From: Planctomycetota bacterium
GTDB lineage: Bacteria > Planctomycetota > SBBH01 > JACQRN01
Direction: 5' to 3'
Assembly (NCBI GenBank): GCA_016206515.1
Contig: JACQRN010000193.1
Span: 1 to 18,009 of the forward strand
DNA length: 18,009 nt
Below the pieces are notes generated by a model. The model saw nothing but the letters and a program-made list of their open reading frames with translations. It did not search any database and was not told where the DNA came from. Made by a program: the position numbers and the translations under genes. Of the stretch, positions 7,127 through 13,674 are shown piece after piece (position 1 is the stretch's first letter; every line of letters starts with the position of its first letter).

Positions 7127-8473
7127 ATGCGCAACGGGTATGTAACCGCCTGTCGTCCCGATGACCGCGATGTTCCCGCGGGCCGAGGGACCTGTGTTTT
7201 GCGATCGACCGACGAACATAGGTCCCTCGTCGCTCGATCGCGGTTCGATGGCTCCTCGGGACGACAGGGGGCGAAGGTCGCGTCGGCAACGCTTCTCGCG
7301 ATCGTCGCGGCCCTGGGCTGCGATGCGCCGGGCGGAGGCCCGTCCGGACGGGCCGCCGGCCACCCCGCGGGGCTCCGCCCCCTGGAGAACCCCGCCACCC
7401 GGCAGGAGGCCGAGCGCGCCGTCGAGCGGGGGCTCGCCTGGATGACGCGCAACCAGAACCAGGACGGATCGTGGGGGACGTTCGCCGTCACCGGCCCCGT
7501 CGACCTCTACATGGGAACCCTCGCCGGCCACGACGCCTGCCGCATCGCGATCACCGCCCTGTGCTGCGACGCGCTGCTGACCTGCGCCCGACCGGAAGGG
7601 AGCGCGGCGCTCGCCCGGGGGGCCCGGTGCCTCCTGCGCGATGGGCCGACGGTGGGCCGCAGCGATGGGAGCGAGATCTACTGCGTCTGGACCTATGCCT
7701 ACGTCCTGCGGTTCCTCGCCCACTGGATTCCGACGCTGCCGGACGGGACAACGCGCGAGGAGGCCACGGCACTCGCCGAGGAACACCTCCGCCGCCTGCT
7801 GATCCTCCAGACCGACCGGGGCGGGTGGGGGTACTATGACTTCGATGTCGGCGCGCGCCGCCCGTCGGGGGACAGCGCGAACAGTTTCACGACGGGAACC
7901 GTGCTGGTCTCGCTGCGGGATGCACAGGCTGCGGGGTTCGACGTCCCCGGCGCCGCCGTCCGTGATGGCCTGCGGTGGCTGCGCTCGATCCGAGTCCCGA
8001 ACGGCACCTATGGTTACAGCGACGGCCACCGCTTCTACCCGCACGCCGCAATCAACAAGCCCCGCGGGTCGGCCGGCCGGATGCAGCCGTGCAACCTCGC
8101 CCTGCACCTGTGGGGGGACGACCCGGGCGCGGAAGCGCTGGGGGCCGGGATCGAGACGATGCTGCGCCACAACCACATCCTGGAGATCGCGATGGGCCGC
8201 CCCTGGCCCCACGAGGCGTACTACGCGCAGTCGGGGTACTTCTACTTCTACGCCCACGCTTATGCCGCGCGCGCCCTGGCCTTGCTCCCGCCACAGGACC
8301 GCGCGCGCCTCGTGGCGCCGATGGCCGCCACGATTACGCGCCTCCAGGGCGACGATGGCTCCTGGATCGACTACCCCGATTACGGCTACCACTACGCCTA
8401 CGCGACAGCCCTTGCCCTCGACTCGCTGGGAAGGATGCTGCGACTGGCGGAATGGGGGGACGAGAGTCCCTGA
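7127..8473 (+). CDS. Lipoprotein with prenyltransferase/squalene-cyclase-like alpha/alpha repeats
   Basis: From about residue 95 the 448-residue product has the alternating helices and Trp/Gly turns of the prenyltransferase/squalene-oxidase repeat fold: NQNQDGSWG (about 109-117), LQTDRGGWGYYDF, and LQGDDGSWIDY near the end. No DxDD or DCTAE catalytic motif was seen, so terpene cyclase activity should not be assumed; the fold also occurs in non-enzymatic exported proteins. A hydrophobic stretch (about 51-63) ends in a lipobox-like ALGC with Cys65, indicating a lipoprotein. The start is uncertain. ATG 7127 overlaps the ancestral stop of the upstream gene (TGATG), but it places about 50 residues before the signal segment, most of them encoded by a palindromic element (7150-7267). 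TTG 7199 is the only other in-frame candidate. Gene order suggests it works with the HlyD-type adaptor (inference). Confidence 0.75.
   Translation: MRNGYVTACRPDDRDVPAGRGTCVLRSTDEHRSLVARSRFDGSSGRQGAKVASATLLAIVAALGCDAPGGGPSGRAAGHPAGLRPLENPATRQEAERAVERGLAWMTRNQNQDGSWGTFAVTGPVDLYMGTLAGHDACRIAITALCCDALLTCARPEGSAALARGARCLLRDGPTVGRSDGSEIYCVWTYAYVLRFLAHWIPTLPDGTTREEATALAEEHLRRLLILQTDRGGWGYYDFDVGARRPSGDSANSFTTGTVLVSLRDAQAAGFDVPGAAVRDGLRWLRSIRVPNGTYGYSDGHRFYPHAAINKPRGSAGRMQPCNLALHLWGDDPGAEALGAGIETMLRHNHILEIAMGRPWPHEAYYAQSGYFYFYAHAYAARALALLPPQDRARLVAPMAATITRLQGDDGSWIDYPDYGYHYAYATALALDSLGRMLRLAEWGDESP
7150..7267. repeat. Nested palindromic element, copy A
   Basis: Three nested inverted repeats form one long hairpin. 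The outer stem CTGTCGTCCCGA (7150-7161) pairs with TCGGGACGACAG (7256-7267), 12/12. The middle stem ACCGCGAT (7164-7171) pairs with ATCGCGGT (7237-7244), 8/8. The inner stem CGAGGGACCTGTGTT (7184-7198) pairs with AACATAGGTCCCTCG (7215-7229), 15 positions with one G-T wobble. A second copy lies at 8486-8597. It is read through by the lipoprotein reading frame. It is a REP- or MITE-like non-autonomous repeat; no mobilising enzyme is in the window. Confidence 0.85.
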
Positions 8474-8485
8474 AACGCAGAGGCT

Positions 8486-8597
8486 TGTCGTCCCGAGGGC
8501 CGGACGATCCGACACCTGGGCCCGAGGGATCTGTGTTTGCCGATGAACATAGGTCCCTCGTCGCTCGAACTCGGATCGAATGCTCCTCGGGACGACA
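8486..8597. repeat. Nested palindromic element, copy B
   Basis: The element has the same three-stem plan as copy A. The outer stem TGTCGTCCCGAGG (8486-8498) pairs with CCTCGGGACGACA (8585-8597), 13/13. The middle stem CGATCCGA (8505-8512) pairs with TCGGATCG (8571-8578), 8/8. The inner stem CGAGGGATCTGTGTT (8523-8537) pairs with AACATAGGTCCCTCG (8546-8560), with two wobble pairs. Right inner arms and outer stems are nearly identical between copies, while the middle stems differ but remain perfectly paired. It starts 12 nt after the lipoprotein stop codon and fills most of the 171-nt convergent gap 8474-8644. Confidence 0.85.
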
Positions 8598-8608
8598 CCG
8601 GGTTTGGG

Positions 8609-8645
8609 AGCGGCCCCTCTATCGGGAAACGGAGGAGGGGCCGCT
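8609..8645. terminator. Hairpin terminator between convergent genes
   Basis: AGCGGCCCCTC (8609-8619) pairs perfectly with GAGGGGCCGCT (8635-8645), an 11-bp GC-rich stem. On the plus strand TATTTCGTCTT follows, a modest T-rich tail. It sits between the lipoprotein gene and mcsB, and its right end touches the mcsB stop codon. It may serve both directions, though no T-run follows it on the minus strand. Confidence 0.65.
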
Positions 8646-9703
8646 TATTTCGTCTTCCCCTTCAGCCTCTCCCTCAAGTACTCCGCCCGCGCGACGTCGC
8701 GCGCGGCGGGCTCGAGCTCGTCCTTGCGGAGCTTCTGAAGGTGCGCCGGCTGGGTCAGGATGAACAGCTCGTTGACCGCCTGGATGTCGACGCCGCCGAC
8801 GAGACCGAGGTTCACCCCGAGGCGCAGCGCGGAGAGCTTCTCGAGCGCCTCCTCGGAGGTGATCGTCCTGGCGTGCGCCAGGACTCCGTACGCGCGCCAG
8901 ACACGATCCTCGAGGCGTGAGGGGTTGTCCCTCTGCAGCGACTGGCGCGCCTCCCGCTCGTACCGGACGACTTCGGGCAGGACGCTCTCGAGCGTCTTGA
9001 GGATCTCCTCCTCGGTCTTGCCGAGCGTCACCTGGTTCGAGATCTGGAAGAAGTCGCTGGCGGCCTGCGTCCCCTCGCCGTAGAGCCCCCGCACCGCGAG
9101 ATTGATCTTCGACATGGCGTAGAACACCTTCTCGATGTGCTTCGTGATGACGAGCGCCGGCAGGTGGACCATCACCGAGACGCGCAAGCCCGTCCCGACG
9201 TTCGTCGGGCAGGCGGTCAGGTACCCCAGCCGCGACGAGAAGGCGGGGGGGAGGCGCTCCTGCAGCGCGTCGTCGAGGGCGTCGGCCCGCTTCCACGTGT
9301 CCCGGACCTGGTACCCGGTGTGGAGCACTTGGAGCCGGACGTGGTCCTCCTCGTTGATCATGACGCTGACGTCCTCGGGCGGGGTGACGACCACGCCGCG
9401 CGGCCCCTCGCCGCCGGCCAGGTCACGGGAGATCAGGTGCCGCTCGACGAGAAACTGCCGGTCGAGATCCAGGGCCTTTTCCACGTCCACATAAAGCGGC
9501 CGCTCCTTCGTGAGCACCTCCTTCAGCGCCCCCTGGAGGAGGTCCGCCAGCTCCCTGCGCTGCTCGGGGTTCGCGCGGGTCTGGAACGGGAACCCGTCGA
9601 CGTTGCGCGCCAGGCGGATGCGCGTGCTGATGACGATGTCCGCCTCGGGTCCCGCCCCGCGCAGCCACTCCCCCGCGGTCCCGGCGAAGCGCCCGATCGC
9701 CAT
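8645..9703 (-). CDS. mcsB: Protein-arginine kinase McsB
   Basis: McsB transfers phosphate from ATP to arginine side chains of proteins; in Bacillus this marks them for ClpCP degradation. The 352-residue length is typical. Guanido-kinase landmarks are all visible: STRIRLARN (26-34), the NEEDH region supplying the catalytic acid (117-121), CPTNVGTG with the active-site Cys (165-172), RGLYGEGTQA (205-214), and FFQISNQVTLGKTEEEI (219-234). The last is characteristic of bacterial McsB rather than metabolic creatine or arginine kinases. The start ATG lies one base after the mcsA stop, with GGGGAGG just upstream, so translation is coupled. No ctsR or full-length clpC is adjacent, unlike the Firmicutes operon. 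Confidence 0.95.
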   Translation of the reverse strand: MAIGRFAGTAGEWLRGAGPEADIVISTRIRLARNVDGFPFQTRANPEQRRELADLLQGALKEVLTKERPLYVDVEKALDLDRQFLVERHLISRDLAGGEGPRGVVVTPPEDVSVMINEEDHVRLQVLHTGYQVRDTWKRADALDDALQERLPPAFSSRLGYLTACPTNVGTGLRVSVMVHLPALVITKHIEKVFYAMSKINLAVRGLYGEGTQAASDFFQISNQVTLGKTEEEILKTLESVLPEVVRYEREARQSLQRDNPSRLEDRVWRAYGVLAHARTITSEEALEKLSALRLGVNLGLVGGVDIQAVNELFILTQPAHLQKLRKDELEPAARDVARAEYLRERLKGKTK

Positions 9704-9704
9704 C

Positions 9705-10199
9705 CTACGCCTCCCCCATCGCGCGCAGCTCGTCTCGCAGCTGCACCGCGCGCTCGAACTCCTCCCGGTCGACCGCCTCCTTCAGCTCCCGGCGCAGCCG
9801 CGCGAGCCTCTCGTTGCGCTCGGTCCCCTCCTCCCGCAACCGACGCGGCACCTTGCCGGTGTGCTGCACCGCGCCGTGGACCCGTTCGATAAAGGGAAGA
9901 AGCCGTTTGCGAAACGCGGTGTAGTCGTTCGGACAACCGAGCCTCCCCGCGGCGCGGAACTCCCCGAAGTGGATCCCGCACTTCGGGCAGGCGGCCCCGC
10001 GCGACGCCCCCTCCTCGGCCGTCGGCTCCGGGGCCACGAGACTCCCCAGGAAATTCGCCGGGAGGGACGCCGACCCCGTGTGGATCCCCTTCTTGTCCGC
10101 GCACCGCGCGCAGATGTGCGCCTCCTTGCGCGCGTCCGGCGTGATCTCGGTCAGATGGACCGTGGCGGGCTGCTTCTTGCAGACTTCGCAGACGATCAT
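9705..10199 (-). CDS. mcsA: McsA, zinc-binding activator of the arginine kinase (UVR domain)
   Basis: The 164-residue product has N-terminal Cys pairs C4/C7 and C30/C33, and a second metal-site region C71/C74 with CPKCGIHFGEF followed by GRLGCPNDYTAF. A conserved basic helix ends in QHTGKVP (112-118), and a C-terminal UVR-type coiled helix pair follows (about 129-160, LKEAVDREEFERAVQLRDEL). McsA binds and activates McsB. The last CxxC pair is reduced to C89 with D92 where a second Cys is usual, leaving seven of eight ligands. This may be a lineage variant, since Asp can bind zinc. No clear SD precedes the ATG. The mcsB start follows one base after the stop. Confidence 0.9.
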   Translation of the reverse strand: MIVCEVCKKQPATVHLTEITPDARKEAHICARCADKKGIHTGSASLPANFLGSLVAPEPTAEEGASRGAACPKCGIHFGEFRAAGRLGCPNDYTAFRKRLLPFIERVHGAVQHTGKVPRRLREEGTERNERLARLRRELKEAVDREEFERAVQLRDELRAMGEA

Positions 10200-10223
10200 G
10201 GGTGGGCATTGTACATTGTCCCC
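10200..10223. promoter_or_regulatory. 24-nt divergent gap with overlapping -10-like hexamers
   Basis: Between the two start codons, the minus strand reads TACAAT (10213-10208), 8 nt before the mcsA ATG. The plus strand reads TACATT (10212-10217), 6 nt before the hemL GTG. Both are placed as -10 boxes of leaderless transcripts, and neither gene has an SD. No convincing -35 was found, so this is tentative. Confidence 0.3.
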
Positions 10224-11519
10224 GTGCCCCTCCTCTCCAACGCCGAATGGTTCGAGCGCGCACGAGGAGCGATCCCGGGCGGCGTGAACTCCCCGGTCCG
10301 GGCGTACCGCGCGGTCGGCGGGACACCGCCGGTGATCGCGCGGGGCGAGGGGTGCCGGGTGCGGGACATCGAGGGGCGCGACTACATCGACTACGTCTGC
10401 TCGTGGGGGGCGCTCCTGCACGGCCATGCGCACGGGCCGGTCGTCGCGGCCGTGCGGGAGGCCGCCGGGCGCGGGACATCCTTCGGCGCGCCGCACCCGG
10501 GCGAGTTGGAACTGGCCGAGGAGGTGCGCGCGCGCATCCCGTCGATCGAACAACTCCGGCTGGTCTCCTCCGGGACCGAGGCGGCGATGAGCGCGATCCG
10601 GCTCTCGCGCGCGGCGACGGACCGCCCCCGCATCGCCGTCTTCGAGGGGTGCTACCACGGCCATTCGGACTCCTGCCTCGCCGCGGCGGGGTCGGGGCTC
10701 GCGACGCTCGGCCTGCCGCTCTCCCCCGGGGTCCTGCCGGAGGTCGCCTCTCGCACGACGGTGCTCCCCTACAACGACGCCAACCGCGCGCGGGAGTTCC
10801 TCCGCGCGGAGGGGCCCTCGGTCGCCGCCGTGCTCGTCGAGCCGGTCGCGGGGAATATGGGGGTCGTCCCGCCCGACCCGGGGTTCCTCGAAACCCTGCG
10901 CGAGGAGACACGGCGCGCCGGGTCCCTCCTGATCCTCGACGAGGTGATCACTGGGTTCCGCGTCGCGCGGGGCGGGGCCCAGGAACGGTTCGGGATCGGG
11001 CCCGACCTGACGCTCCTCGGCAAGATCCTCGGCGGCGGGCTCCCGGCCGGGGGGTTCGGGGGACCGCACCGCCTCCTATCGCTCCTCGCGCCGGAAGGCC
11101 CGGTCTACCAGGCGGGGACTCTCTCAGGGAACCCCCTGGCGGTCGCGGCGGGGCTCACGACCCTGCGGGAAGCGACCTCGCAGGCGTACGCCGCCCTCGA
11201 ACGCTCCGCTACCGCGCTCGAATCGGGCCTCCGGGCCGCGGCGGCCTCGGCAAGCGTCCCGTGCACCATCCAGAGGTGCGCCTCCCTGCTGACGCTCTTC
11301 TTCACGGACCGTCCGGTGCGTAACTTCCAGGATGCGAAGGGGTGCTCCACAGGTCGGTTCCGGGCCTTCTTCCACGCCATGCTCCGCAAGGGGATCCTTC
11401 TCCCCCCCTCCCCCTATGAGGCATGGTTCCTCTCGACCGCCCATCGGGAGGAGGCGATCCGGGAGACGATCTCCGCCGCCCGCGAGGCATTCCAGGAGGC
11501 GGCCGCGCAGCCCCTATAA
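10224..11519 (+). CDS. hemL: Glutamate-1-semialdehyde 2,1-aminomutase
   Basis: The enzyme converts glutamate-1-semialdehyde to 5-aminolevulinate in the C5 route to tetrapyrroles. The 431-residue length is typical. Hallmarks are GAIPGGVNSPVRAY (15-28), SSGTEAAMSAIRLSRA (115-130), YHGHSD (144-149), EPVAGNMGVVPP (206-217), LDEVITGFR (238-246), the PLP-binding Lys K267 in LGKILGGGLPAGGFGG, and GTLSGNPLAVAAGL (298-311). The GTG at 10224 gives the usual N-terminus; the same frame is open further upstream but there overlaps mcsA antisense. It is transcribed divergently from mcsA. A late segment (about 360-390) is unremarkable. Confidence 0.93.
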   Translation: MPLLSNAEWFERARGAIPGGVNSPVRAYRAVGGTPPVIARGEGCRVRDIEGRDYIDYVCSWGALLHGHAHGPVVAAVREAAGRGTSFGAPHPGELELAEEVRARIPSIEQLRLVSSGTEAAMSAIRLSRAATDRPRIAVFEGCYHGHSDSCLAAAGSGLATLGLPLSPGVLPEVASRTTVLPYNDANRAREFLRAEGPSVAAVLVEPVAGNMGVVPPDPGFLETLREETRRAGSLLILDEVITGFRVARGGAQERFGIGPDLTLLGKILGGGLPAGGFGGPHRLLSLLAPEGPVYQAGTLSGNPLAVAAGLTTLREATSQAYAALERSATALESGLRAAAASASVPCTIQRCASLLTLFFTDRPVRNFQDAKGCSTGRFRAFFHAMLRKGILLPPSPYEAWFLSTAHREEAIRETISAAREAFQEAAAQPL

Positions 11520-11623
11520 CGGAACCCTTTCCGCACAAAGCGGTTACAGAATGGCTTGTAATATGGAATGGTTTGACGTACGGTAGCCCCACGCGCCAAG
11601 CGATGCTTCCAGGCGACCTAACC
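11520..11623. other. 104-nt intergenic gap, AT-richer than its surroundings
   Basis: The gap holds a weak CCGC/GCGG hairpin (about 11531-11543), TAATAT at 11559-11564 and TTGACG at 11573-11578. None of these sits at correct promoter spacing relative to another. A promoter for the downstream Clp-N gene is plausible here but not demonstrated. Confidence 0.25.
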
Positions 11624-12358
11624 ATGGGGATCCGCGACTGGTTCCGCAATCGGCTCCGCAGGAACGGTGCCACGGCCACCGGGATCGGCGTGTCGGCGGC
11701 GGCGGCCCGTCCGGAGTCCGCCACGGAGCCGGACTGGTCCGCGGACCTCTCCCCGGGGCTCCTCCCGGCGGACGGGTGCACGGAACGGGTCCAGGCGGCC
11801 CTGCGCGGGGCCCGGCAGATGGCGCGCTCCGCCGGGGTCGCCGAGATCGGGAGCGAGCAGATCCTGCTCGCCCTCCTCCAGGCGGGGGATTCGGTCGCCA
11901 AGCACCTCCTGCGCAGTCAGGGGATCGACCTCGTCCGCCTCAAGGAAAAGGCGCGCGGCGCGGCCATGGCCCACGGGCCCGTGGGCCATGGGCCCGCGGC
12001 CCACGGCACCCCGGCGAACGGCCATCCGGTCGCGCCGGGGACCGCCTCCCGCCGCATCCTGGAGCGCTCCTGCCGGATCGCCTCCGAGTTCGGCCAGAGG
12101 CATGTCGGGACCGAGCACCTCCTCCTGGCGCTCTGCAGCCACGAAGGGAACGGATCGTTCGCGGTCCTGCGCGGCGCCGGCGTCGATCCGGTCCTCCTGC
12201 GCAAGGAATGGATCGAACAACTCGACGCCGGGAGCGATGCGGAGGGCCCCGACCGGGAGGTGCTCGCGATCCTGGAGGAGATCCGATCGTCCGTCCGGAA
12301 ACTGTCGACGGGCCAGACGCCCACCGACGTGGCGCCCCCTCCAGCGAAGGGGATGTAG
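11624..12358 (+). CDS. Stand-alone Clp-N double-repeat protein (no AAA+ ATPase)
   Basis: The 244-residue product has two ClpC/ClpA-type N-terminal repeats: CTERVQAALRGARQMA through GIDLVRLKEKA (about 52-110), and ASRRILERSCRIASEFG through GVDPVLLRKEWIEQL (about 141-200). They are joined by a Gly/His/Pro linker with repeated HGP (about 114-138). The signature turns are IGSEQILLALL with E78 and VGTEHLLLALC with E164. These match the GTEH Glu positions (E32, E106) that contact phosphoarginine in Bacillus ClpC. No Walker motifs follow; a short helical tail (209-230) and a disordered end close the protein. A role as phosphoarginine reader or Clp adaptor is inferred from this and from mcsAB one gene away. 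A ClpS-like or unrelated role is possible. ATG 11624 is chosen over in-frame ATG 11603; neither has a good SD. Confidence 0.85.
   Translation: MGIRDWFRNRLRRNGATATGIGVSAAAARPESATEPDWSADLSPGLLPADGCTERVQAALRGARQMARSAGVAEIGSEQILLALLQAGDSVAKHLLRSQGIDLVRLKEKARGAAMAHGPVGHGPAAHGTPANGHPVAPGTASRRILERSCRIASEFGQRHVGTEHLLLALCSHEGNGSFAVLRGAGVDPVLLRKEWIEQLDAGSDAEGPDREVLAILEEIRSSVRKLSTGQTPTDVAPPPAKGM
11964..11991. repeat. 28-bp perfect palindrome inside the Clp-N linker
   Basis: Bases 11964-11991 equal their own reverse complement, centred on GGGCCC (11975-11980) with arms beginning CCATGGCCCAC. It encodes the AMAHGPVGHG part of the linker, and related GGCCCACGG units continue just downstream. Confidence 0.85.
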
Positions 12359-12383
12359 CGCCCGTCCGATATCATCGAGGGGC

Positions 12384-13625
12384 GTGAAACGCCTGCTTAT
12401 CGTCGCCGCGTGCGGACTGGGAGCCGTGGGCGGATGCGGCGGGACGGTCGACCCGATCGGGCGCGAGGAGGCCGTGGGCTCCGACGCGGAACGCCGCGAG
12501 CGGTACGAGATCTACCGCGCCATCCGCCTCCTGCAGGCAGGCGCGTCGCGAAGCGCCGCCGTCGACCGGCTCGCGTCCGCTCCGCCCTGGGCGACCCCGA
12601 TCGTCTGCCAGTCGCTCCAGAACGCGCGCCGGGCCTCCGAACGGAAGCCCCTGCTGGACGTCCTGGCGCTGCGGCGCGACCCGGCGTCGATCCCCGTCCT
12701 CGTCCGGATGCTCGGCGCGGGGGACCCTGTCGTGCTCGCGACCCTCGAGACGATCACGGGACAATCCCTCGGCGCCGACCCGGTGGCCTGGTTCGACTGG
12801 TGGATCTACGCCTACCCCCTTCCGGAGGCCGAGCGCGCGGGGATCGCCCGGGCGTTCGCAAAGGGGTCCGTGCAGGACCGCGCGCAGGCGCTGACCGACC
12901 TCGTCTCGTTCTTCCCGAGGACGCGCATCCGGTCCGAGACGCAGAGCGCCGGCGGGCGCATCTCGTATGCCGCGGAGGTCGACGATCCGGAGGCCACCGA
13001 CCGCAAGCGCGCGGCGCTCGTGCTCCTCGAGTCGGCGTTCGCCGACCCGAACCCCTACGTCCGGCAGTGCGCGCAGAACCTCGCCGTGAACCTCGGCCGC
13101 ACCGCGATCCCGCTGCTGCGCGGCGAGCTGGCGGCGCCCGACGCGGTCCGAAGATCCGCGGCGAGCGCGACCCTCGGGGAGATCGGCCTGGCGCCGGGGA
13201 TTCCCGCGCTCATGGAGGCGCTCGGCGACCCCCACCCGCTCGTCGCGGCGGAGGCCGCCTTCGCCCTCGCAAAGGTCGGCGACCCCGCGGCCCAGGGTGG
13301 ACTGCGGCGCGCGGCGCTCGCCCTGGACGAGCGCCGGGCCCCCGCGCTGGCCGCGCTCGCTTCCCTCGGGGAGGGCGGCGGCCTCGACCCCCTCCTGCTG
13401 CTCCTGCGCGTCCCGGGCACGCGAGCGCAGGCGCTCGCCGCCCTGGAGCGCCTCGCCGGGATCCGGTACGAGTCGCGCCCCCGTCCGGAGGGGCGCGACC
13501 TCTGGCTCGCCCGCCACCGTCTCCGGGTGGGCGCCGGAGCGCTGCGCGACGACCCCGAGGCGTGGCGCCGGTGGTGGGAGGCGGAACGCCCTCCCACGAG
13601 GCCCCGGGCGGAGAACGCCCGCTGA
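12384..13625 (+). CDS. HEAT-repeat lipoprotein
   Basis: The 413-residue product has a lipoprotein signal (VKRLLIVAACGLGAVGGC, lipidated Cys18). A helical N-terminal region (about 35-125) ends in TITGQSLGADPVAWFDWW, followed by a run of HEAT-like repeats (about 205-375, such as VRRSAASATLGEIGLAPGIPALMEALGDPHPLVAAEAAFALAKVGDP). A terminal segment repeats the Trp-rich theme: LERLAGIRYESRP, then DDPEAWRRWWEAERP. HEAT arrays bind proteins; no catalytic motif is visible. Start GTG 12384 follows GAGGGG at 12377-12382 with very short spacing. It lies 26 nt after the Clp-N gene and heads a three-gene set of envelope repeat proteins. The function is unknown; cell-envelope scaffolding is a guess. Confidence 0.82.
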   Translation: MKRLLIVAACGLGAVGGCGGTVDPIGREEAVGSDAERRERYEIYRAIRLLQAGASRSAAVDRLASAPPWATPIVCQSLQNARRASERKPLLDVLALRRDPASIPVLVRMLGAGDPVVLATLETITGQSLGADPVAWFDWWIYAYPLPEAERAGIARAFAKGSVQDRAQALTDLVSFFPRTRIRSETQSAGGRISYAAEVDDPEATDRKRAALVLLESAFADPNPYVRQCAQNLAVNLGRTAIPLLRGELAAPDAVRRSAASATLGEIGLAPGIPALMEALGDPHPLVAAEAAFALAKVGDPAAQGGLRRAALALDERRAPALAALASLGEGGGLDPLLLLLRVPGTRAQALAALERLAGIRYESRPRPEGRDLWLARHRLRVGAGALRDDPEAWRRWWEAERPPTRPRAENAR

Positions 13626-13674
13626 CCGGTCGCTTGACCGGACGGCGCGCCCCGGACAGACTTCCATTCCGCCC
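13626..13674 (+). other. 49-nt intercistronic gap with a small hairpin
   Basis: CCGGTC (13626-13631) and GACCGG (13636-13641) form a perfect 6-bp stem with a GCTT loop directly after the upstream stop codon. No T-run follows, so it is more likely an mRNA stability or spacing element than a terminator. No SD was seen before GTG 13675. Confidence 0.35.

Noticed and set aside
7127..8473. Calling the lipoprotein a squalene-hopene cyclase
   Set aside because: It is shorter than that enzyme, carries a lipobox-like signal, and no DxDD catalytic motif was found; only the repeat fold is supported.
6185..8515. 776-codon open frame on the minus strand
   Set aside because: It is antisense to two plus-strand genes with clear family motifs; its translation has no recognisable domain and is typical of long antisense frames in very GC-rich DNA.
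7150..8597. The two palindromic copies as a CRISPR array or composite transposon
   Set aside because: Only two copies over 1.3 kb apart with no spacers, and no transposase between or near them; the enclosed gene fits its upstream neighbour's operon.
11573..11578. TTGACG as a -35 box for the Clp-N gene
   Set aside because: No acceptable -10 at 16-18 nt downstream.
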